Part shown: positions 8,318 to 16,421 of the stretch, in pieces
Layout: every line of letters begins with the position of its first letter
Position numbering within the stretch: the first letter of the stretch is position 1
NCBI GenBank assembly: GCA_018242065.1
Contig: JAFECQ010000003.1
Location: 1-64,000, forward strand
DNA length: 64,000 nucleotides
Reading direction: 5' to 3'
Origin: Pseudomonadota bacterium
GTDB taxonomy: Bacteria > Pseudomonadota > Alphaproteobacteria > UBA9655
Translations under genes and position numbers: made by a program
Notes under the pieces: generated by a model
Told to the model about the DNA's origin: nothing
Database searches by the model: none
What the model saw: the letters and a program-made list of their open reading frames with translations, nothing else

Positions 8318-9342
8318 TGCAGTTTACACCTTTAACTCGGCGGCGTTTGGCCCAATTTCGAGCGAATAAAAGGGGCTATATTTCGTTTTGGCTCTTTTTA
8401 ATTTTATTTTTTGTGACGCTTTGTGCTGAATTTATCGCAAATGATAAGCCGCTCCTCGTTCAATATGATGATCACTATTACTTCCCCATTTTTAAAGAGT
8501 ACCCAGAAACGACTTTTGGAGGTGAATTCGAGACCGAGACGAATTATCGCGATCCATTTGTTCGCGAACTAATTGATAAAAAAGGATGGATTATTTGGCC
8601 CCTTATTCCTTATAGCTATAATACAGTCAACTATGATTTGCCCGTTCCAGCTCCAGCACCTCCTTCTCAAGAAAATTGGTTGGGCACAGATGATCAAGGG
8701 CGTGATGTATTAGCACGCCTCATCTATGGTTTTCGAATTTCTGTTTTGTTTGGTTTGATCCTAACTCTTTTGAGCTCACTTTTTGGTGTTACAGCAGGGG
8801 CTATACAAGGTTATTTTGGGGGTCTTACGGATTTGCTCTTCCAAAGATTTATGGAAATTTGGTCAGGCATGCCCGTTTTATATCTTCTTATTATCTTAGC
8901 AAGTCTCGTTCAGCCGAATTTTTGGTGGCTTTTAGGATTAATGCTTTTATTTAGTTGGATGGCTTTGGTACCTGTTGTTCGGGCTGAGTTTTTGCGGGCT
9001 CGAAATCTTGATTATGTAAGGGCAGCGCGGGCCTTAGGACTTTCAACACCGCGCATTATTTATCGTCACGTGCTTCCAAACGCAATGGTTGCAACGTTAA
9101 CTTTTATGCCTTTTATCTTAAATGGGTCAATTACGACTTTGACTTCCCTTGACTTTTTGGGGTTTGGCCTTCCTTTGGGATCGCCTTCTTTAGGAGAAAT
9201 GCTCAATCAAGGAAAAAATAACCTACAAGCCCCATGGCTTGGAATAACGGCTTTTATCGTTCTCGCGGTGATGTTGACGCTTTTGATTTTTATTGGAGAA
9301 GCCGTGCGCGACGCTTTTGATCCTCGAAAGGCAAAACTATGA
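8317..9342 (+). CDS. yejE: Peptide ABC transporter permease YejE
   Basis: A 341-residue DppC-type permease. The N-terminal helix is followed by a long periplasmic part with GGEFETETNYRDP, typical of YejE. The GTDDQGRDVLARLIYG motif comes next, and the EAA loop reads ARALGLSTPRIIYRHVLPNA. It forms a heterodimer with YejB. The ATG uses the last base of yejB's stop, and the gene ends in an ATGA overlap with yejF, so translation is coupled on both sides. Confidence 0.93.
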   Translation: MQFTPLTRRRLAQFRANKRGYISFWLFLILFFVTLCAEFIANDKPLLVQYDDHYYFPIFKEYPETTFGGEFETETNYRDPFVRELIDKKGWIIWPLIPYSYNTVNYDLPVPAPAPPSQENWLGTDDQGRDVLARLIYGFRISVLFGLILTLLSSLFGVTAGAIQGYFGGLTDLLFQRFMEIWSGMPVLYLLIILASLVQPNFWWLLGLMLLFSWMALVPVVRAEFLRARNLDYVRAARALGLSTPRIIYRHVLPNAMVATLTFMPFILNGSITTLTSLDFLGFGLPLGSPSLGEMLNQGKNNLQAPWLGITAFIVLAVMLTLLIFIGEAVRDAFDPRKAKL

Positions 9343-10946
9343 CAAAGCCTCTATTATCCGTAGAAAATTTAAGTGTTCGCTTTCGTCAGGAAGATAAAAT
9401 AATTGAGGCTGTAAAATCTATTTCCTTTACGCTCAATCCACATGAAACGGTTGCACTTGTTGGTGAAAGCGGTTCGGGTAAATCGGTAACGGCACTCTCA
9501 ATTTTGCAATTATTGCCTTATCCAAAGGCATCTCATCCTTCAGGACATATTTATTTTCATGATCATGATTTGGTGGGTCTATCAGAAGATTCTTTACGAA
9601 AGATCCGGGGAAATAAAATTGCAATGATCTTTCAAGAGCCAATGACTTCCTTAAATCCTCTTCATACGGTTGAAAAACAAATTGGGGAAGTTCTTTTGAT
9701 ACATAAAGGTCTGACAGGAGAGTTAGCACGCAAACGCTGTATTGAACTTTTAGAAATGGCAGGATTTAAAGATGGGACGGCCCGTCTTCAGGCCTACCCA
9801 CATCAACTCTCGGGAGGTCAACGTCAGCGTGTTATGATTGCGATGGCACTTGCCTGTGAGCCACAAATTCTGATCGCTGATGAGCCAACAACAGCATTGG
9901 ATGTAACCATACAGGCAAAACTTTTAAATCTACTCAAGAAGCTTCAAAAGCGATTAGGTATGGCAATGCTCTTAATTACGCATGATTTGGGTATTGTAAA
10001 GAAAATGGCCAATCGTATTGTGGTTATGAAAGATGGCCATGTGGTTGAAGAAGGAGAAACAAAAGCTGTTTTTAAAAATCCAACATCTTCCTATACGCGT
10101 CACTTAATCCATTCAATTCCGAAAGGTGAAGCCGTGTCTGTTCTTCCAGACGCGCATCCTCTTTTAAAGGCGGAACATCTTAAAGTTCACTTTGATATTC
10201 GTGAAGGGCTTCTCAGAAGAAAAGTTGGTAACATACCTGCAGTTGATGATGTGAGCTTGATTCTTAAAGAAGGGCACACGTTGGGGATTGTAGGTGAGAG
10301 CGGATCAGGAAAAACGACGTTGGCTATGGCTCTTTTATGTCTTGAAAAAAGCCACGGAGAAATTTGGTTCAATGGACGAGACATCCAAGGTTTTTCAAGA
10401 AGGGCTTTGAGACCCCTGCGGCGAGAAATGCAAGTTGTTTTTCAAGATCCTTATGGATCTTTAAGCCCAAGGATGAGTGTTGGGCAAATTGTCGCTGAAG
10501 GGCTTGAAATTCATGGAATTGGAAAAACGCATGAAAAAAGGGAATTGCAAGTAATTCAAGCTCTTATCGAAGTAGGTTTAGATCCAGAAGCACGTCACCG
10601 CTATCCTCATGAATTTTCAGGTGGTCAACGGCAACGTATCGCGATCGCTCGTGCAATTGCCTTGAAACCAAAATTGGTGGTCTTAGATGAGCCCACATCA
10701 GCTCTTGATCGTTCGGTGCAAGTTGACATTATTGATTTATTAAGAAATCTCCAAAAAACACACCAATTATCTTATCTCTTTATCAGTCATGATTTAGCTG
10801 TGGTGCGCGCAATCAGCCATGATGTGCTCGTTATGAAAAGAGGAAAAATTGTGGAGCGCGGCACAGCGCATTCAATCTTTACCGCACCTCAAGAGCTTTA
10901 TACAAAATCCTTAATCAAAGCTGCTTTTGATTTGAAGGTGGTTTAA
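9339..10946 (+). CDS. yejF: Peptide ABC transporter ATPase YejF (two nucleotide-binding domains)
   Basis: A 535-residue protein with two complete ABC ATPase domains. The first has GESGSGKSV, LSGGQRQRV and ILIADEPT. The second has GESGSGKTT, FSGGQRQRI and LVVLDEPT. Both keep the Walker, Q-loop, signature and H-loop residues. This fused arrangement is that of YejF, which powers YejBE. It is the last gene of the yejABEF operon; a hairpin-rich repeat (10967-11123) follows immediately and may end transcription. Confidence 0.94.
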   Translation: MTKPLLSVENLSVRFRQEDKIIEAVKSISFTLNPHETVALVGESGSGKSVTALSILQLLPYPKASHPSGHIYFHDHDLVGLSEDSLRKIRGNKIAMIFQEPMTSLNPLHTVEKQIGEVLLIHKGLTGELARKRCIELLEMAGFKDGTARLQAYPHQLSGGQRQRVMIAMALACEPQILIADEPTTALDVTIQAKLLNLLKKLQKRLGMAMLLITHDLGIVKKMANRIVVMKDGHVVEEGETKAVFKNPTSSYTRHLIHSIPKGEAVSVLPDAHPLLKAEHLKVHFDIREGLLRRKVGNIPAVDDVSLILKEGHTLGIVGESGSGKTTLAMALLCLEKSHGEIWFNGRDIQGFSRRALRPLRREMQVVFQDPYGSLSPRMSVGQIVAEGLEIHGIGKTHEKRELQVIQALIEVGLDPEARHRYPHEFSGGQRQRIAIARAIALKPKLVVLDEPTSALDRSVQVDIIDLLRNLQKTHQLSYLFISHDLAVVRAISHDVLVMKRGKIVERGTAHSIFTAPQELYTKSLIKAAFDLKVV

Positions 10947-10966
10947 CGATAACTAATTTTAGTTTT

Positions 10967-11123
10967 GGGTCCCGGGTAGCAAGAAAATCTAGGCTCTCAT
11001 GAGAGCAAGATTTCCTAGCTCCCGGGATGACGAATTTTTAGAGAAAGACACACAACCGCGTCATCCCGGGACGTAGAAACTCAATGCGAATTTATGAGCA
11101 TATGAGTTTCTTAGTACCCGGGA
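10967..11123 (-). repeat. Long dispersed repeat with CCCGGG modules (inverted copy 1)
   Basis: About 157 bp built from two inverted-repeat halves punctuated by CCCGGG words. The reverse complement matches the element at 39217-39380 almost base for base, including GGAGCTAGGAAATCTTGCTC and the ACTCATATGCTCA arm. It has no coding capacity. It lies between the convergent genes yejF and the SbmA-like transporter and may terminate both. Confidence 0.88.
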
Positions 11124-11146
11124 TCTACCGTACTGTACCAATGTGC

Positions 11147-12850
11147 TTAAGCCGCGGCCTTATTCAACGTGCCCTCACCATCAAGACGAATTTCACGAAT
11201 ATGAAGTGATTTCAAGCTCTCTCTGTGGCCAATAGAAATAAAGGTTGTCTCCGGCAGTTGTTCTCTGAGCATGCGATAGAGATGGGCTTCTGAAGCTTCA
11301 TCCATGGCTGACGTGGCCTCATCCAGCACAAGCCAATGAGGCTTTGTGAGAAGTACGCGGGCGATAGCAATCCGTTGCTGTTCCCCCAAAGAAAGAACAC
11401 GAGACCAATCGTTGATTTCTTGCAGACGTGATGTGAATCCTTTAAGCCCCACAGCTTCTAATGCACTCGCAATATCGGTCATCGAGGCGTGTGACGTTGG
11501 GTATTGTAAGACAGAGGCGAGGCTTCCCAAAGGCATATAAGGCTTTTGTGGAAGAAAAAGGAAAGAAGAAGAGGGGATCTTGATCTCACCACTTCCATAA
11601 GGCCATAGCCCCGCAATAACGCGAGCAAGGGTACTTTTCCCACTTCCCGTTTGACCTGTAATAAGCGTGTCCTCCCCCTTTTTAAAAGAAAGGTGAAGGT
11701 CTTCCCGCAAGAGGGCTCCATGAGGCAAGCCGATATGATCGCATGTGATGTGAATAACCGCATCATCGTGCGTATTATGCGTTAATGTTGGAGGAGGGAC
11801 GTTTTCTAAGTTTAACTTAAACTCCAGCAAACGATTCGTGGTCGCGCGCCAGCTCGCAATTCCCGGATAATTTGTAATGATGAATGAAAGGGAGGAACTT
11901 ACTTGATTGAAAGCTCCCAAGGTTTGCATAAACCCCCCGAAGGTAAGTTGTTTAGAAAAAAGGCGGGGAGCTGCAAGCAACGCTGGGAAAATAGCATTAA
12001 ATTGACCATAAAAGGTGTTCCATGAATGAATTTTAAGCATGCGCTTAAGAATAACATTGAAGTTATCAACGATGTGAGAAAACCTATCTTTGAAAATGCC
12101 TTTTTCTTTTTCTTCTCCACCATAGAGAGCAACCTCTTCTGTATTTTCGCGAAATCGCATGAGACTATAACGAAAGTTCGCTTCACGTCGTTGTTGCTCA
12201 TAACTTAAACGAATAAGTGGTCTTCCGAGATAAGTCGAAACAAAAGTTCCGGCGATGGCATAAAGAATCGCGCCCCAACACATATAGCCTGGTATAGAAA
12301 GATGAAATCCGACAATGGAAAAGGAAATTGTTCCAGAAAGACCCCATAGAATTCCTAGGAAAGAGACAAGCATAATACATTCTTGAAGAAACCCAATGCT
12401 TAAGACCAGCGTATTGACAATAAATTGAGAAATATCGTCAGCGATACGTTGATCCGGGTTATCCGTTCCATCACCCTTCAGTTGCAAAGCATAATAGCGT
12501 CGATTATGGGTCCAACTTTCAATAAAATGCTGGGTCATCCATTCTCTCCAGCGCATCTCCAGTTTTTGTAAAAGATAGGATTTCAACATAAATGAGATAA
12601 TGGAAAAGGCAGCTAAAATACTAAATATTCCCAAAAGATAAAAAAAGGCCGAACTATTTAATTCTTGAATTGAGGTGTAGAAATCATTGTTCCAATAATT
12701 AAGCCATACGGAAAGGCCAATAAAAAAACCCATCATTGCCAAGTGCCCCATTAAGAGACCGATAGCACTCCATTTATCTTTAGAGGTCCAATAAGGGCGA
12801 ATAAGGTGGGTCCAAACTTGGTGAAGGAAAGAAAAACGGGATAAAGCCAT
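11147..12850 (-). CDS. SbmA/BacA-like ABC transporter, permease fused to ATPase
   Basis: A 567-residue protein. The N-terminal half has six predicted membrane helices of the SbmA/BacA-like type, with the hallmarks VWLNYWNNDFY and WREWMTQHFI. The C-terminal half is an ABC ATPase with Walker A GQTGSGKST (399-407), LSLGEQQR (488-495) and LVLDEA (509-514). The family includes E. coli YddA and relatives of rhizobial BclA, which take up peptides, vitamin B12 or antimicrobial peptides and can be needed for life inside a host cell. The substrate cannot be read from sequence. It is convergent with yejF, another peptide importer. Confidence 0.88.
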   Translation of the reverse strand: MALSRFSFLHQVWTHLIRPYWTSKDKWSAIGLLMGHLAMMGFFIGLSVWLNYWNNDFYTSIQELNSSAFFYLLGIFSILAAFSIISFMLKSYLLQKLEMRWREWMTQHFIESWTHNRRYYALQLKGDGTDNPDQRIADDISQFIVNTLVLSIGFLQECIMLVSFLGILWGLSGTISFSIVGFHLSIPGYMCWGAILYAIAGTFVSTYLGRPLIRLSYEQQRREANFRYSLMRFRENTEEVALYGGEEKEKGIFKDRFSHIVDNFNVILKRMLKIHSWNTFYGQFNAIFPALLAAPRLFSKQLTFGGFMQTLGAFNQVSSSLSFIITNYPGIASWRATTNRLLEFKLNLENVPPPTLTHNTHDDAVIHITCDHIGLPHGALLREDLHLSFKKGEDTLITGQTGSGKSTLARVIAGLWPYGSGEIKIPSSSFLFLPQKPYMPLGSLASVLQYPTSHASMTDIASALEAVGLKGFTSRLQEINDWSRVLSLGEQQRIAIARVLLTKPHWLVLDEATSAMDEASEAHLYRMLREQLPETTFISIGHRESLKSLHIREIRLDGEGTLNKAAA

Positions 12851-13152
12851 GTGTAATATCTTTCTTTAATATTTGGTTCATTAATAGAAAAAACAATATA
12901 ATAATATATATGATGGTGTAAAAAATAATCAATACAAATTAATTTAGTCAATGTAGACACTTATGAAAATATTTGATTGGGTTAATTTTTATATACGTAG
13001 TAGAATAAGTATTCAAGCTAGCGCATCGGGATAATCATAGAAAGTCAAGTGACTCCTATTCCTTTAACTTTTTTTTAAGATATATGCTTTACAGATAAAT
13101 AAGTTGGTAAAACCAGCAGAACATATCAAAAATAAAGAATTGGGAGAGTTTC
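12851..13152. other. Divergent promoter region, AT-rich
   Basis: About 300 bases between the minus-strand SbmA-like transporter and the plus-strand secreted-protein operon. It is strongly AT-rich and must hold both promoters, but I cannot assign confident -35/-10 boxes. A GGGAG ribosome site precedes the ATG at 13153. No reading frame or repeat is visible. Confidence 0.45.
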
Positions 13153-13536
13153 ATGAAAAAAGTTAGCATTGCATTGTTTTTTCTGTTGTCCATCATTGGA
13201 ATAGAAAACCTTTCAGCTACAGTTGCAAGAGCGCCGAGCGACACGATACAAATATCTGCGTATCACCAGCAATTTGGGACGGCAGGTGGAGCAGTTAGCG
13301 CAAGACCAATGGCTACATTTGGATTTCATGCAAATGGTACGCTTGCTGATTTGCGACAAGCACTTGCAGACCATAGTAATATGCGTGTCGCTGATATAGG
13401 ACAAATTTGGATTGACGGACAGAAAGCTACATCTGCTTCTCTAGCAGCTGCATTAGTTAAATGGAGAGCAGCTGGTGCTGGAAAAATAGATTTTGAGATT
13501 ACTTCACCCGGAGTCGTTGGAAAAGCAATTCAATAG
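13153..13536 (+). CDS. Small secreted protein of unknown function, first of three paralogs
   Basis: A 127-residue protein with a clear Sec signal peptide (hydrophobic core ALFFLLSIIGI) and a mature part of about 105 residues without cysteines. The predicted order is strand, strand, helix (LADLRQALADH), strand (QIWIDGQKAT), helix (LAAALVKWRAAG), strand (KIDFEIT). The third gene of the operon shares the ALAD helix followed by a strand and the A-L-K-A-G helix end. The pattern recalls a beta-grasp (ubiquitin-like) fold, but this is speculation. GGGAG precedes the ATG. I recognise no family; it is probably periplasmic or exported. Confidence 0.75.
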   Translation: MKKVSIALFFLLSIIGIENLSATVARAPSDTIQISAYHQQFGTAGGAVSARPMATFGFHANGTLADLRQALADHSNMRVADIGQIWIDGQKATSASLAAALVKWRAAGAGKIDFEITSPGVVGKAIQ

Positions 13537-13572
13537 ATAATCCAATAAAATAAAAGAAGGGAGAAAAGGCAA

Positions 13573-13932
13573 ATGAAAAAAATAACGATTGCATTCTCTC
13601 TTCTTTTATTAATGCTCAATAGTATTCAAGTTGCTGCCCAAACGGTAACACAAAATAGTGAACCGTTCTCAGTAAATTTACACGAAGTAAACCAACAAAA
13701 CGAAATTGGTTTAAAAAATCTAGGTCCAGCTCGATCTGTTCAGTTACCTGCGAGTTGTTGCAAGAGTATAGCAGAATTTCAAAATGTTCTTGGCGGCGCT
13801 GGTCTTTACTATTTGTTTGATGGATATACGAGAACACAAATCACGAGTCAAAATTTGGCAAGTGTTGTGGCTAGGTTAAAGGATAAAACAAAAGCAGTGA
13901 ATTTAACGGTAAATCGTGTTAAAAATTCATAA
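13573..13932 (+). CDS. Small secreted protein of unknown function, second of three paralogs
   Basis: A 119-residue protein with a signal peptide (core TIAFSLLLLMLNSI, cleavage after VAAQ or AAQ). The mature part of about 97 residues carries a vicinal Cys pair (ASCCK). The end, QNLASVVARLKDKTKAVNLTV, lines up with the helix-strand end of its neighbours, but overall similarity is weak. It lies 36 nt after the first gene and 28 nt before the third, each with its own GGGAG-type ribosome site, so the three are probably cotranscribed. Function unknown. Confidence 0.72.
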   Translation: MKKITIAFSLLLLMLNSIQVAAQTVTQNSEPFSVNLHEVNQQNEIGLKNLGPARSVQLPASCCKSIAEFQNVLGGAGLYYLFDGYTRTQITSQNLASVVARLKDKTKAVNLTVNRVKNS

Positions 13933-13960
13933 GAGATCACTAATCTAAGGGAGTAACCTG

Positions 13961-14317
13961 ATGAAAAAAATAATATTTACCTTACTGGCTCTTATATCAA
14001 TATGTGGGGTAGAAAATGTCTCTGCTTCTACGAGTAATTACGTTGTATGGTATGGTCCAATTACTGCTGGCGGGGCTGCAGGTTCAACGGCGCAAAGGTA
14101 TACCATTGCTATGCCAGATGGGATCGGATTTGATTCTGGCCAAGTTGAATTGGAAAGAGCCCTTGCAGACGTATTGAACAATCAACAGTTCACTATTAGA
14201 GATAATATTATCTTCGCTAATAAACGTAAAATTGAGCTAAACAAAAAGAATTGGGCAGAGATTATGGCTGCATTAAAGGCTGGTACGCTTACGGTAACTC
14301 CAAAGGTTGTTCAATAG
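13961..14317 (+). CDS. Small secreted protein of unknown function, third of three paralogs
   Basis: A 118-residue protein with a signal peptide (core IIFTLLALISICGVENVSA) resembling that of the first gene, which reads IIGIENLSA at the same place. The mature part has a glycine/alanine-rich opening, the helix VELERALADVLNN, the strand NIIFANKRKIEL and the helix-strand end MAALKAGTLTVTP. It matches the first paralog in order and spacing. GGGAG lies before the ATG, and a strong terminator follows 12 nt after the stop, which closes the operon. Function unknown. Confidence 0.74.
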   Translation: MKKIIFTLLALISICGVENVSASTSNYVVWYGPITAGGAAGSTAQRYTIAMPDGIGFDSGQVELERALADVLNNQQFTIRDNIIFANKRKIELNKKNWAEIMAALKAGTLTVTPKVVQ

Positions 14318-14328
14318 CTTAAGTTAAG

Positions 14329-14356
14329 TCCTCTTCAGTTTTTCTGAAGAGGATTT
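14329..14356 (+). terminator. Rho-independent terminator of the secreted-protein operon
   Basis: A perfect 10-bp stem, TCCTCTTCAG with CTGAAGAGGA, encloses a 5-nt T loop and is followed by TTT. It lies just after the third small secreted gene and before typA. Confidence 0.8.
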
Positions 14357-14460
14357 CTACTGAAGAGGCTATTCACGTATCGTGGCTTGAAAAAAACTTC
14401 CCTTATTCCCACATAAGCGATACAGTGCAGCTTCTTTTTTCATCAGGCAGTGAGTTTTTA

Positions 14461-16281
14461 ATGAGTAAGATTCGGAATTTAGCGATTATCGCCCACGTTG
14501 ATCATGGCAAGACAACTCTTGTGGATACACTTTTTCGCCAGAGTGGCGTTTTTCGTGACAACCAACGCATTGCTGAACGTGCCATGGATAGCAACGATTT
14601 GGAAAAAGAACGGGGTATTACAATACTTGCAAAATGTACTTCGATTGAATGGAAAGATCAGCGTTTAAATATTGTGGATACTCCTGGCCACGCGGATTTT
14701 GGCGGTGAAGTTGAGCGCATTTTATCGATGGTTGATGGTGTGCTTGTTCTCGTTGATGCTTCGGAAGGTCCAATGCCACAAACAAAATTTGTGACAGCAA
14801 AAGCTCTGCGTCAAGGGTTAAAACCTATTGTAGTGATTAACAAGGCTGATAAACCTGATGCTCGTCTTTACGAAGTTCATGAAGAAGTTTTTGATTTATT
14901 TGCAGCCCTTGATGCGACGGATGAGCAGCTTGATTTTCCAACTCTCTATGCTTCTGCCAAAGAAGGCTGGGCTATTGAAGGGTTAGAGGATGAAAAGAAA
15001 GACCTCTCGCCACTTTTTGATACAATTTTGAGGCACGTACCTGTTGCTGAGGGACACCCTGAAGCACCTTTTGCGATGCTTGTGACCACGTTGGAGTCTG
15101 ATCCTTATTTAGGGCGAATTTTAACTGGACGTATTCAAAGCGGTACAGCACGGGTAAATATGTCTGTAAAAGCTTTGGACCGTGAGGGACAGGTTCTTGA
15201 GCAAACACGCTTAACAAAACTCTTAGCGTTTCGAGGGCTTGAGCGTTTACCTATTCAAGAAGCTGTTGCTGGTGATATTATTGCTGTTGCGGGTTTTGAA
15301 AAGGCAACTGTTTCAGATACCATTTGTGTTCCCGAAGTTATGGAACCACTGAAGGCACTTCCTATTGATCCTCCGACTTTGGCGATGACTTTTTGTGTGA
15401 ATGACTCTCCATTTGCGGGAAAAGAAGGAAAAAAAGTAACGTCTCGTATGATTCGAGATCGTTTGCTGACAGAAGCCGAAAGCAATGTCTCAATTAAAGT
15501 TACGGAAACCCAAAATACAGATGCTTTTGAAGTCGCAGGACGAGGCGAATTACAGCTTGGTGTCTTGATTGAGACGATGCGTCGTGAGGGATTTGAGTTG
15601 GCCATCGGACGTCCACGTGTTCTTTTTAAGACAGACGAAGAGACGGGACAGACCTTAGAGCCAATGGAAGAAGTCCAAATTGATGTAGATGATGAGTATG
15701 CTGGCATCGTTGTTGAAAAAATGGGCCTTCGTAAAGGTGAAATGATTGATATGCGACCTTCAGGGGGTGGGAAGACGCGTATCGTGTTTATAGCCCCTTC
15801 TCGAGGACTTATTGGATACCAAGGCGAGTTTCTAACGGATACGCGCGGAACCGGCATCATGAGCCGTCTATTCCATAGTTATGGAGCTTTTAAAGGTCCT
15901 ATTGGAGGTCGACGGAATGGTGTCCTCATTTCTAACGCAACGGGCCAGGCGGTGGCTTATGCCCTATGGAATCTTGAAGATCGGGGGGTAATGTTCATTG
16001 TGCCTGGAACCGCTATTTACGAAGGAATGATTATTGGAGAACATACTCGGGATAATGATTTGGAAGTAAATCCGCTCAAAGCAAAACAGCTCACAAACTT
16101 CCGCACCACGAGTAAAGATGAAGCGGTTCGCTTGACGCCGCCTCGATTGATGACTCTTGAACAAGCAATCGCTTATATTGAGGATGATGAACTGGTAGAA
16201 GTAACGCCTAAGTCACTTCGTATACGAAAAGCCTTACTAGATCCGAATGCACGTAAAAGAGCTGATCGAGAAAAAGTTTAA
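14461..16281 (+). CDS. typA: Ribosome-associated GTPase TypA/BipA
   Basis: A 606-residue translational GTPase. The G domain has [10 protein letters not shown] (G1), RGITI (G2), DTPGHADF (G3) and NKAD (G4). It is followed by an EF-G-like domain II, the alpha/beta domains and the TypA-specific C-terminus ([17 protein letters not shown]). TypA acts in 50S assembly and stress growth. The start is set at 14461 because it gives the family length (E. coli 607) and a typical [11 protein letters not shown] opening; the frame extends 12 codons further upstream without support. Confidence 0.96.
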   Translation: MSKIRNLAIIAHVDHGKTTLVDTLFRQSGVFRDNQRIAERAMDSNDLEKERGITILAKCTSIEWKDQRLNIVDTPGHADFGGEVERILSMVDGVLVLVDASEGPMPQTKFVTAKALRQGLKPIVVINKADKPDARLYEVHEEVFDLFAALDATDEQLDFPTLYASAKEGWAIEGLEDEKKDLSPLFDTILRHVPVAEGHPEAPFAMLVTTLESDPYLGRILTGRIQSGTARVNMSVKALDREGQVLEQTRLTKLLAFRGLERLPIQEAVAGDIIAVAGFEKATVSDTICVPEVMEPLKALPIDPPTLAMTFCVNDSPFAGKEGKKVTSRMIRDRLLTEAESNVSIKVTETQNTDAFEVAGRGELQLGVLIETMRREGFELAIGRPRVLFKTDEETGQTLEPMEEVQIDVDDEYAGIVVEKMGLRKGEMIDMRPSGGGKTRIVFIAPSRGLIGYQGEFLTDTRGTGIMSRLFHSYGAFKGPIGGRRNGVLISNATGQAVAYALWNLEDRGVMFIVPGTAIYEGMIIGEHTRDNDLEVNPLKAKQLTNFRTTSKDEAVRLTPPRLMTLEQAIAYIEDDELVEVTPKSLRIRKALLDPNARKRADREKV

Positions 16282-16421
16282 AGCTTACTTTTACCTACCT
16301 ACGAAAAAAACAAACTACCATGAGCATAAGCCTATGGAGTTTTACTTGATTTTTTATGTTTCTATTCCTATGTCAAAATCATATATTATATAGAAATTAG
16401 AATTTTTTTTATGAGGGTTTA

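Noticed and set aside
15255-15860. 201-residue antisense frame inside typA
   Set aside because: It lies fully within the conserved typA coding region on the other strand, serine/proline-rich as expected of a shadow frame.
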